Positions 33,935 to 44,058 of a stretch of 64,000 nucleotides of DNA are shown here, piece after piece. The notes under the pieces are model-generated. The model searched no databases. It saw nothing but the letters and a program-made list of their open reading frames with translations, and was not told the DNA's origin. A program made the position numbers and the translations under genes. The DNA comes from Erodium maritimum (taxonomy: Eukaryota > Streptophyta > Magnoliopsida > Geraniales > Geraniaceae). Within the stretch, counting starts at the first letter, position 1. Each line of letters begins with the position of its first letter. The stretch is from positions 69,040,221 to 69,104,220 of the forward strand of contig OY997594.1 of NCBI GenBank assembly GCA_963921825.1, given 5' to 3'.

Positions 33935-35892
33935 TTTTTTTTTTTGATAAGCTAAAGAATTTTATTAAGCAAATGTTCTATAAAGATATAGAACAAAGCA
34001 AGAAAGAGATCCAAACAGACCTTTTCCTTTAAACCAATACAGCTACAAAGAGCAAAAACAGAACCTGAACAAAACAAGACGTAAACAAAACACCTTGCCT
34101 AGTTCCTAATCGGGTTCAAACAAGTAAACCGGTTAGATACCGGAACAGGGGTTAGGACTTGAGCAGAACTGGGTTCTCTTCCCTAGGAATCCTGATCGAG
34201 AGCTAAGGAACAAAAATCAACAGCCTTTCTACCAACCTTCGAGTTGTAACTCCAGTTGCCCGAACTATCTTTTTTGGCTACATTCACCAAGAAACAGCCC
34301 GAATTATCCCCTTTATCAGTAGAAGTCCTGGCTCTCGTCTGATACACTACCATTGGTTGTGCAATCACCTTCGCTTGGCCCTTCTTAGGGCGACCACGTC
34401 GTTTTGGCTCAACCACCGAGATCGGTTTTTGCAAGGCTTCCTTCCACGGGCTTCCTTGAGAACCAATCTCCACAACCGCGTGAACGCCCCGAAACGGATC
34501 GTCTTGACCCGAACCTATCGCTGATGGATCCAAATCATTCTCCAGTCGATTAAAAATTGAAGCCAAATTTGGATCCTTTTGGAACAAAACTGAGCAAACT
34601 GGGACATGCCCAGTAGATAGACCCGAATCTGATGTGCCAAGCCCAAGAGATAGGCCCGGTTCAGAAGTGTCAACTGGGGCAGACCCAGGAAAAAGGCCCG
34701 CTTGGCCCAACACCTCCCGAAGCCCACCAACATGTCCAGATTTGACGCAATCCCGTAACGCAGACGGAGACGATCTCTCTTCCAGGAATCGCGGCTCAAT
34801 CAATTCAGAATCAACAGAGTTTCCTTTGTTCAAATTCGAAAATCCTTGATCCAACGAAATCCCTGTGATCAAGGGATCGACTTCTGAAACAGATCGTGAA
34901 AACCCGCCGGATTTCTGCACCGACGTCGCCGGGACTGTCGCCGGGATTGTTGCCGGAGAGGGTGTGGCCAGAAGAGGCTTGACCACACCTCTAGAATGCT
35001 CCAGACCTTCTCCTTCTGTCCGACCGAGTTCGCCGGGGCTGGAAAACGCAACTGCACGCGGAACAGAGCATGTGCTCTGTTTCGCGTTTCCGACTAGTTC
35101 AGTCACCTGGGAGTCCGCCAGGATTGTCTCCGGAGAGGGTGTGGCCAGAAGAGGCTTGACCACACCTCTAGAATGCTCTCCTTCTGTCCGACCGAGTTCG
35201 CCGGGGCTGGAAAACGCAGCTGCACGCGGAACAGAGCATGTGCTCTGTTTCGCGTTTCCGACTGCTTCAGTCACCTGGGAGTCCAACCGGCGCCGGGAAA
35301 ATGCCACGAACAAGACGTGACCATTCACCTGAGCCCCGTTTAACGTCTCCAAAGCCCGGGACGCAGCCAAAGGCGTCGTAAATCGGACGAAACCGAAAAA
35401 ACGTCATGTACTGTTTGCACGCTTCAGCGAAGATAAAGAATCTATGTCGCCAAAAATGGATAGCTTATCACGAAACCAGTCTTCTGAAGCAGGATAAGGT
35501 AGGTTCCGGACGTAAAGCTCAGTGTCGCTCACTTCAAAAAGTATCGGCGAACGTCGACGGCGAGCACCTGCTCCACCCGTGCGAACTCCGATCGTCTCCC
35601 TTTCCTTTGAGTGCGCAGGAATAGAAGACGAAACAGCAGTAACCTCACCGGGCAACGAACTCTTTCACGCTGCACCCGTGCTAGATTGGTTGCTCCGGCC
35701 ACCTGTTTGTTTGCCCCGGCCACTCTGCACACCACCTCCAACCTTAGAGTGTCTCTTGACTGGCACAGCAATGGCCTGAAACTCCTTGTAAAGCGACAGT
35801 AAACCTGAGCAAAAAACTAAAAACTCATCAAGGGTACCGGGCATGAACCTCCGGCTCCGTCTAGCTTGAGAGAATTTAGACTTCTTCATCTA
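33935..35892 (-). mobile_element. ORF1-only LINE insertion (BNR/RRM type), 14-bp TSD
   Basis: Perfect AAGTATAAGAAACT duplications at 33921-33934 and 35893-35906 bound a 1958-bp insertion. On the minus strand it starts three bases before an ATG at 35889, encodes an RRM-type ORF1 to 34183, and ends in a 3' UTR of about 240 bp with TTAATAAAATTC and a 13-base A-tail. There is no space for ORF2. It interrupts the P450 3' flank within about 50 bp of the site hit in gene 1's flank. Confidence 0.88.
34183..35889 (-). pseudogene. BNR-type LINE ORF1 (RRM), near-intact
   Basis: The start MKKSKFSQARRSRRF at 35889 runs to about 35670, where a frameshift moves to the frame ending at 35404. That frame holds RNP-2 (ELYVRNLPYP) and DKLSIFGDIDSL. 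A single TGA at 35404-35406 is followed in the same frame by RNP-1 (RFFGFVRF) and the rest of the RRM. The frame then stays open for about 400 more codons. Positions 34944-35288 are an in-frame tandem duplication (59 and 56 codons). Near the C-terminus are SPWKEALQKP and a KRRGRPKKGQ AT-hook-like motif. RRM-bearing ORF1 without a zinc knuckle defines the BNR group of plant L1 LINEs. Two lesions suggest it is recent but dead. Confidence 0.8.
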
Positions 35893-35906
35893 AAGTATAA
35901 GAAACT

Positions 35907-36500
35907 ACATCATTGTCTAAATCTATTATTGTGCTTTCTTTTCACAAGATTGTGATTTTCCAAAACTATACTCTTCCTTACTCATCATTTCTGTCTTGAG
36001 GGTACAAGACATCAGAAGAATGTGTTAATTTTATTTTGACTACAGCCTCTTCATATTATATTAAGGAAAACAACAAATGTATACCCTTAACTTGTCACGT
36101 TTTATTGATATCTACCCTCATGTTTTTTTGTATCCAATACTTACCCCAATGTTTCCTTTTATGACAAATAGCCCCTGCCGTCAAATTTTCCATCCATTTT
36201 CTGTATATTTTTTCTAAAGTACCCAAAATGTCCTTAGAACAAATTAATCATTTTTACTTTAGAACAAATAATTTTTATTTTACAAAAAAAAACTATTTTT
36301 ATTTTATTAGAACAGTTTAAATTTTTAATCATTTTTATTTTTAAAATTTCAATTTTTATTTTTTAAAATTCAATATGTATTTTGGAAACTCAGTTTTTAT
36401 TTGAAAAAAAAATCACTTTTTTACAACAAAAAAAAAATTGTTTTATTTATAAAAATACTTTTTTAATAACAAATCAATTTTCATTTCCTACCCTAAATTC
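35907..36500. other. Remaining P450 3' flank, then AT-rich sequence
   Basis: 35907-36065 completes the flank shared with CYP82 gene 1. From 36066 the sequence is T/A-rich with GAAAACAACAAATGTATACC at its start, which may be a transposon end. No gene. Confidence 0.5.
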
Positions 36501-36898
36501 CTATTTTGAGCTTTGTTTTGGCGATTCTAACTAGGCTTGACCTTTTATTGCACTTCCCAACTATGACCTTTTCATTTTTTACACGGACTAACATTTTCCG
36601 TCTGAATAAAACGTTGTCAATAGTTTTGGATGGGAAAAGCCCAAAATGCTCTCAGCAAAAAATGTTAGTCCGTGCAAAAATGGAAATGTCATAATTGGGA
36701 AGTGAAAAAAAAGGTCAAACTCAACTTCATGTTATTGACTTTTGCTGAGGGCATTTTTGGTTTTTCCCATTCAAAACTAACGACAATGTTTATTCAGCCC
36801 GTAAATATTAGTCCGTTAAAAAAATAGAAAGGTCATAGTTGTGAAGTGCAAATAAAGGTCAAGCCCGGTTAGAATCGCCAAAACAAAGCTCAAAATAG
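36501..36898. mobile_element. Fold-back element with 160-bp inverted arms
   Basis: The left arm (36501-36660) starts CTATTTTGAGCTTTG, and the right arm (36740-36898) is its inverse, about 85-90% matched. The 79-bp spacer contains a third, inverted copy of part of the arm (TTAGTCCGTGCAAAAATGG, then GGGAAGTG). The transcript could fold into a long hairpin. No coding capacity; no clear target duplication. Confidence 0.85.
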
Positions 36899-37229
36899 AC
36901 GAGGACCATGGTTTTCCCTATAGAGATTGAACACCTAATACCAAGCCATCTCTATTCCCCAGTACTATCTGTTTGTTGGTTTATATCATTTAGAATGACC
37001 AAATTATTAAACCAAACTAGTCAAAAATGGTAGAAAGAACAACTTTGAAAACAACTCTAGTAGGAAAGATCTAAGGGGTCTCAAATAGACACTAAAGAGT
37101 ATTGGATTTTTTTCCACAACATTCCTCCTCGTAGCTCTATAATTTAGATTGAGAAATCTTTTTCAACTTATGGAAAGGTTCTTAAGGTGGAAGCTCCTTT
37201 GAGACCAAATCCAAGAGGAAAATGATTAA

Positions 37230-38045
37230 ATTATACGAGGAATATGGAGCGTCGAGGTGGACAAGCGTCTTGTTTGTGCATGGACGGTAAATTCATGCGA
37301 TTAAATTATCGGGAATAACAAGACGAACGTGAAGTATTGGGATGATATTAGGAGGGAAGGGAAGTCACTACGCTACGTGGACCAAATGATCCGTTGTGGT
37401 CCGTTAAGAATTGCAAGGACCATTGGAACAACGTGAACTCGCGAGTGATGAAGTTCCAAGGTCACTACAAACGCACTGTCAAGGATCACAAGTGGGGCCG
37501 ATCCGATGAAAAAAATTATGGAGTTGGCCGAGGAAAGATACAAGCCTAAGGAAGGGCACAACTTTGTGTGGAAGCATTGGTGGAAAATCGTCCGAAATGA
37601 ACACAAGTGGATTTCAAGGCACTTTGTCGTACCTAGCGTTGTAGAGCATGCAGATCAGTTCGAACCAACGTCGCCTATACAACCATCTAACGAATCAAGC
37701 AAGCGTAGTCAGGAAGATACACCTAAGGACAACAGTGAGCACACCACGGGGGTGAGATTAGGTTCGGATTACTACCGGCCTATGGTTTAGAAGGCTGCTA
37801 AAGCTGCAAGGCTCAAAAGTAAAGAAAAGTCTCAGAGGCAAAGCAGATTTCCTCAAGTATTACGAAGGCCCAACAAGCGGCCTGCAATGCGCTCGAATTA
37901 AAGCCCAAACTCATCGCCAACCTCCAGCCGTACTTTGATATGTTCAAAGAGGAGAGGTCCAAGGACACTTCGAGCATGACTCCTCATGAGCTTTAGGCCC
38001 ACTATGACACCCTTCCGATGTTGCGTCATGAGCTTGGAATGTGAC
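37230..38045 (+). pseudogene. SANT/NAM-associated ORF relic (PIF/Harbinger type)
   Basis: A degraded protein related to the Myb/SANT-like first ORF of PIF/Harbinger transposons and its host-derived relatives. The SANT-like start is WSVEVDKRLVCAWTVNS near 37245. A DHWNNVNSRVMKFQGHYK block follows near 37410 in another frame. The C-terminal NAM-associated part has FVWKHWWKIVRNEHKW (37562-37610) and AAKAARLKSKEK near 37795. Stops and frameshifts separate these pieces. There is no neighbouring intact transposase. Confidence 0.7.
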
Positions 38046-38307
38046 GTTTCAGTGTTTATCCTATTAGTGATGTCTGTTTTTTTCAATTCCCCATCTCAAT
38101 TCCCGTATTTAATTTCCTAGTTTGAAATTTCGTTATATCTTTCAATTATTTATTTGAAGTTACATTTTATCGTTTTAATTTTCCATTGCATATCATTATT
38201 GTGGGATTGAATTACATCTATAGTTTGAATGTCATTTTGTCAACATTTTACATGAATTTGGTCTGCATTCACTTCTCTTTGGTTTGCGTGACATAATTAC
38301 CTAAGAC

Positions 38308-41300
38308 ATGGAAAAAGAACAAATTTCCCTTGTAGGGCCGACGGTTCGGTGGCATTTGCTCCACCTCCCCACCTATAAATATGTCCTCTTCCATCACCTA
38401 TCATCACCACTTCCGTCACCGACTCCTCTCTTCCCAAATTCATCAAACAATTTTCTATCAAAGCTTCTTTCAACCGAACCACCGATAGATGTTAGGCGTC
38501 GAACTTATTTATGGTCACCAGAAGAAGAAATGGCATTGTGTCTTGTGTGGCTTGAACATGCTCGCCCAGGGCCAAACATTTGTTACTGGCCGGATGTTTA
38601 CAACAACTACGTCGTGTCACGCCCCAAATCCGGTTTGGACCGGACTCGAGACGTGAACTAAAACAATAATAATTTTAAACGAAAATAAAGCCAATAAGTC
38701 TTAAACTCATAATTTTAAAAACTTTAAACACCACACGAGTCACAGCTCGGTAAAAGCCAACGGTAAAACAGTTCAAATAAAACGATACGTCTCTAGACTA
38801 TCTAGCCTAGGACCCTCGTAGCTCCCAACCGTCGAGCATCCGGCTAGTACACTTCCCGCTTAGAACCTGAAAAAACAACAAGGTAAGGGGTGAGCTTTCG
38901 CTCAGTAGGAAAGTAGTTAAGGTTATAAGCAAGCGCTCACCACCACGGGTAACCGTCCAATTAGGGCATACTAGTACAGCACACAACTAATATCCAACGG
39001 GGCTCGTAACCACAATCCTCAACTCAAGACCAACTCGCGCTCACAACCATAACGACAAACAGCACAGATAGCAACCAGCACACCAAATAACACGCCATCA
39101 AACATAAAGTAAATTGTAAAAGCATAACACGTCCTGTACCGCAGTCCCCTACTCGGTCGGCTGTCCATAGCCCGACACCCTCATATCGTACCGGAACACT
39201 CAGCAGAACAAACCCATAACCCGACCGGCAGTTCCCAACACCACTGAATGCACCCAGCCATTTATGTCGTACCGTAACACGAAACCTCAGTCCCAACACC
39301 TACCCGTCACGTAGACTCGGGGTAACATCCTAGACCGAAAATCCCTCAGTCGAACATCTTCCTGTCACGTAGACTCGGGACTATAATCTTCCCGTCACGT
39401 AGACTCGGGTATAATCTTCCCATCACATAGACTCGAGTATCAAACACGCCATCCTTGGCCTCTCGACACACTACCCCAGAACTATCCCACGGTGCAAGTA
39501 TCACTCTAGTTACGTCTTTTCTCGGAACACACAACAAGATAAATATTACAATTGTCATAATTACACACGGCTTATCGAGCCCAACAATCTTACCACAACC
39601 AGTCACGTCGGTCTATCACTCACCCGACCATCACACAACCAAGGGTCCAGATTAACACAACCACGGCACACTCGCCCATACATAACAACAACATGCTCAA
39701 CGGGTATACTAATCTTGTCTATTAAACCTAACGACACCGACTCACACGGCAAGCATCTCAACCAGGCAATTCCAAAACAACACACAACCTACGGCTCGAC
39801 AAGGCCGGTCTACCAGCACATCAAATCCCAAGATAGAAACGTAAAGGTTCACAGTTCAATCGACTACGCTAGTTGTTCTCATCCTACATGTTACTACGAC
39901 TCGTCCGGTTATTATCTTAAATAAACGTCTTTCCAGTTTTATTAATCCTAGCATGCATACTAGTAACTTTCCACAATTAAACCGGCATCCACTACTTCCC
40001 TACCTCAAGACGATACCACATCAGCGTCTCCTAGCTGCTGACGACCGGGCCAACACCGTCTTTTAGGGCGAAGTCCGCGTCTGGGTTTAACTCCGGTCAT
40101 CTCTTCACTCGAAGCCGGACTCTACTTTACACAGAAAGTTACAATTAAAACCGGTTTCACAATCTAATTTAAAAGGTTACGACGGTTTCGGTTTAAGTTT
40201 AAAAGTTTCCTTTTAGACTCGAACGGGATAAAAGCAGGATTACGGCGAATCGGGTTCGAGCACCCAAGCACCAAAACCGGTGCACGTTTCCCGAGGCACG
40301 GTCCCAATGCACAGATCTCGAGGCACTGGGTTCGTGGCACGATTCCCGATGTACGGGCTTCGCGACGCAATTCCCGAAACACCCGTTTCAGCGTTCCACT
40401 TTTATCTCGTTTAAGGTCCAATTTAACGTGGTTCCAAAATCGATCCACTTTCACTCCAACGTTCAACAGTAAACCAAACTTAATTAAAACTGATTTTTCC
40501 TTCCAAAACAATTTCTTTTTCTCATTTAATCAAATCTGAATTGTTTCTAAATCGATCTTTTCATTAAATTTCTGTTTAACCAAAGTTGTGCCCAACTTGT
40601 CCAGATCCAAAGACAACACAGGGCAGCACAGATCAGATACGAGGTAACTCGGGACAGAAATAAGAGGGACGAAGTTGAGGAAACGAAACCGGCCACCGGC
40701 GAAGACATCGTCGGCGACCAAACCCCCGTGGGTGAGATTCTCACCGTGGGGAAAGGATGACGGCGGCGGCGGCGGGAGCGGTGAAGCACCGCGGTGACTC
40801 CGCCTCAGATCCGGACGAGACCGACGAGGGTCTCGGATCTGCAAGTTCGCCGGCGAGCTCAGGCGAGGGAGATGGCGGCGGGTGCTTCAAAGGAGATGAG
40901 GGAAGCGGTGTGCGGCCGGAGAACGGAGCTGGACAACTCGGGGCGAGAACTGGGAGAGAGAGATGGAGAGGGAGCTCGGGTGAGGAACGGCCGGCGAGGT
41001 GGCTGGAGAACGCCGGTGACGATCTGGTTTCGAGGGAGAAGAGAGACGGGTGAAGGTGGTCGGAGATGGTGAGAGGGTGGCCGAGTGCGAGGTGAAGATG
41101 AAGCAGGTGCGATGGAGGAGGGGATTCGGCGGGGGAGAGAACGGCGCTGAAGCGTTAAGGGGAATGGGGTAAAAACCCTAGACTTGGGGTATAAATACCT
41201 AGGCCGGGAACTGGGCCACTGCTGGCTTGGGCTGCACGGCCCGACTGAAGGAGAGGGCCGAGTCTGGACGGGCCCGAGGGTTTGGTCTGGATCAAACCGG

Positions 41301-41708
41301 TCCAGCACCTTTTTTTTTCTTATTTGTTTACTTTTCTTTTTCTCGAGAAGTTATTATTATTATTATTTTTTAAACGGACTAAGAATTAAATCGAATTTCA
41401 ACCTCGTCGTCCCGAACGATTTAAAATTAATTAAATTAACCTTTTTACCGAGCCGGTCTTCACACGTCGCCTCAGGCCCTGATGTCGCGCCACTACGAAC
41501 CGAGAGGCAGTTGAAGGACCACTGGCAAAGGATGTCCATAAAGGTAAAGTGTTTTAATTTAATCTACCATGAAAAACTTCATACTCGATTGTCGGGGCAA
41601 ACCGATGCTCAACTCAGATCCTTGACCGCGGAGACGTATTGGGATCGTTTTCGCCAAGTGTTCACAAAGTTCGTGATCTGGAATATTGTCAAAGACCAAC
41701 CCAAGTGA
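38308..41708 (+). pseudogene. SANT/NAM-associated ORF split by a solo LTR
   Basis: A TATAAATA box (38374-38381) precedes a frame with the SANT-like start YLWSPEEEMALCLVWLEHA (38506-38562) that runs to the LTR at 38615. The frame resumes exactly at 41465 beyond the target duplication, with RTERQLKDHWQRM (41499-41537), then KLHTRLSG, AETYWDRF and FVIWNIVKDQPK, ending at 41708. This is the same family as the relic at 37230-38045 but much better kept. The two halves are in one frame if LTR and one 5-bp repeat are set aside. It may be a domesticated transposon gene or a non-autonomous Harbinger part. Confidence 0.75.
38615..41464 (-). mobile_element. Gypsy-type solo LTR, 2850 bp
   Basis: Flanked by CGTCG at 38610-38614 and 41465-41469. 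Read on the minus strand it starts TGTGAAGACCG and ends GGGGCGTGACA, like the LTR at 26648-29144 (TGTAAGAACCG to GGGGAGTGACA). No internal region or primer site exists, so it formed by LTR-LTR recombination. It contains a GC-rich block (40660-41290) and, at 40250-40390, the variable array seen in the other LTRs. Confidence 0.92.
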
Positions 41709-41855
41709 CTACAATATTGCAACGAAATATATATCGTTGTTACCTATGTTTAGATTCAGTATTGGTAATAATAAATCGTATAATGTGTATTTCTCTTTTT
41801 ATAATAAAAATGTTATATTTATTATTAATTTATTATATCAGTCTATCCTATCAAT

Positions 41856-43430
41856 AAATTATCAAAAAATTAACATGGAATGAGTCTCTTTACAAAGGCT
41901 TAATGAAGAACAATGACAACAAGCAGCGCAGAGCCGGTTCTAAACCCTAGGGTTTTGCGATTGCTTTTTGCGAATTGCTTCTTCATCCCCTTCGGTGCAT
42001 CATTGATCACAGGAGCCATGGATGAAGGAGTGGTGGATCAGGAGGAATCAGGCATCCTCCTTTATCTGAAATCGGTGGGTCGTGAGCCGGAGGAGGGGTG
42101 GTCTCCGCGGCAACCCAACTGCTTCTCATCGGAGCCACCGCCGCAAGCGGAGGGTGTGCGGGTGGGACACGAGGCTATGACGGCGCGGCTGGTGGCATGG
42201 GAACCTTGGCCACCGCCGTGGCTGGAGATAATACCAGACGGGAGGACGCCGGAGACGGGGACGTCGATGCTCGTGTTGACGTTGGAGCTTGAGGCAGATG
42301 GGCAGGCTGCGGGAACAAGGTCGCCGATGGTGGCTTTGCAGCTGAGGGAGAAGGACTTGACACGGCCGGGGAAGCCACCAAAGGTCTCTGTGGCGGGGGC
42401 GACGAGATCGGAGCGGGGGAACGGGTCTTTGGATATGGGCGGGAAACCGGTTGAGTCGCCGGCGGCGGTGGCGGGGAGGAGGAGCAAGAGCAAGGGGAAG
42501 GGTGTGACGCGGGAGAACCCTAGGGATCCTGAGCTGGGCCTGGGCCGGCAATTTGAAGGACCGGGTCGGGATACTGGGCTGTTACTGGATAGGGTTCCGA
42601 GAGACTTATCTTGGGCCGAGATGGGTGGACCGGGACCCGGTTGGGTCGGGACTGGACAGGCCCGAGTCGCAGGCAACCTGTTCCGAGAGACTTATCTTGG
42701 GCCGAGATGGGTGGACCGGGACCCGGTTGGGTCGGGACTGGACAGGCCCGAGTCGCAGGCAACCTGGGTTGCGGAACGGCCAGGGGCAGGGTCCCGGGTC
42801 GGGTTTCAAGGCGAGTTCGGGGACCGGGAAATGGAGGAACACCACAAACGGCGAGGGGCGGAATGCTCCCTCGCCTAGATCAATGAGTCCTTCATGGTCC
42901 AGTGGGGGTTGGCCGGTAATACCGCCTCACTGGACGTAGGGTGGCATCGATTCCACCAAATACCGGCGCGGCATTCTTTAATCAGATCGGGAACCAGCAA
43001 TTATACGTTTTTAAAGGCCCTCATTATCATCCGAGGGGGGACGACGTCTGCTGATTCCTCGGGAGAATGCAAAGTCCATCTGAGCCATTTCAGTTCCTCG
43101 TTACAGGACTGTCCGGGACGTCACTCTAAGGTCTCAGTATTCTCCTGGATCGGACCTCAGATTCGTTTTATGTCCAATCGGAATCCCATTTCACTCGTCT
43201 TGTTTGCCCAGTGTCATTTGGTAGAAGTATGATGTATCGGTATCCATGGCTTCCCTGGATGCTACCGCAGATTTTCCCTTCAATCGTCCCTATGCATCGA
43301 GAAACTATTAGATTTCTGTTATTGTTTTATGTTCTTTAGTTGGATTCTATCTTGTACGGTGAGTACAGTTATGTGCTTATCATCCTATTTCATTTTCCAG
43401 TAATAACAGTACATGTTCTTCTCAAGAAAA
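41856..43430 (+). mobile_element. Retroposon with 16-bp TSD
   Basis: AGTCTATCCTATCAAT occurs at 41840-41855 and 43431-43446. The 1575 bp between starts with AATTATCAAAAAATTAACA, holds AACCCTAGGGTTTTGCG near 41943, a very GC-rich body (42050-42870), and a T-rich 3' end closing CTTCTCAAGAAAA. The longest frame (41913-42878, 321 codons) has Gly/Pro/Arg-rich sequence I cannot place. A long target duplication with an A-rich end means target-primed insertion, either LINE-related or a processed gene copy. Confidence 0.75.
42594..42765. repeat. Exact 86-bp tandem duplication
   Basis: Copies 42594-42679 and 42680-42765 both start GTTCCGAGAGACTTATC and appear identical. Because 86 is not a multiple of three, the second copy shifts any reading frame running through it. 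Confidence 0.95.
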
Positions 43431-43446
43431 AGTCTATCCTATCAAT

Positions 43447-44058
43447 CAGCAGAAAAATATGAATCAAAAATAAAATTCTATCAGTCTAACCAGAAAAAGA
43501 AAAACAATTTAATTACTTTTTATATCTACTTCTTCTATCATCCAATAAATCTGAAGAACAATCCTATCCTATTTTCAGTAGTAGTCAACCCCTTTTCCAA
43601 GCCTAGCAAAAATAAGACTTTCACCTAAAAACATGCCACGTGTTCTTCCTCTCCATTTCGTTTCATTCTCTCCTTCGTCTCTCCCAAGTTTGGAAGAAGC
43701 TCCTATCCCTTGATTCTCTCGCGAGTCACAATCTAATCTATGGGTTCTATCTATCTCTAGACCTGACCTAATTTCTTCTTCAAAGTCGTCGTATTTCCAA
43801 TCTCAACGCTTCTTCCCTTGACTCTCTTTCCTCAGATCTATTTCTTTTCCCCTATTAATTTCTCAACATCAGATCGATTTCTTACGACCCAACTATTCAA
43901 TCTCATCTTTTCGTATCAATCCGAGTACTGGGTTTCGCTCGTTCGAAGATTTTTGACTTGTAATTTGCCTTTGGGGATTGATTGATGGATGTTTGTGGAT
44001 AATAATCATCTGGGTACCCTCAAATTTTGATTTTTTTTTTCAAGCATCAAAAGAGGTG
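43447..44058 (+). promoter_or_regulatory. Upstream region of the ABHD18-like gene
   Basis: Contains a G-box CACGTG at 43637-43642 and a pyrimidine-rich leader (43650-43920) typical of a plant 5' UTR. A T-tract ending TTTCAAG just before 44046 could be a 5'-UTR splice acceptor. The transcription start is not determined. Confidence 0.4.

Noticed and set aside
34865-35320. 151-codon plus-strand frame
   Set aside because: Antisense shadow of the duplicated segment in the LINE ORF1.
40757-41072. 92-98-codon GC-rich frames
   Set aside because: They lie inside the solo LTR and have no domain.
42062-42676. 204-codon minus-strand frame opposite the 321-codon frame
   Set aside because: Long frames on both strands of very GC-rich sequence are expected by chance; neither has a known domain.
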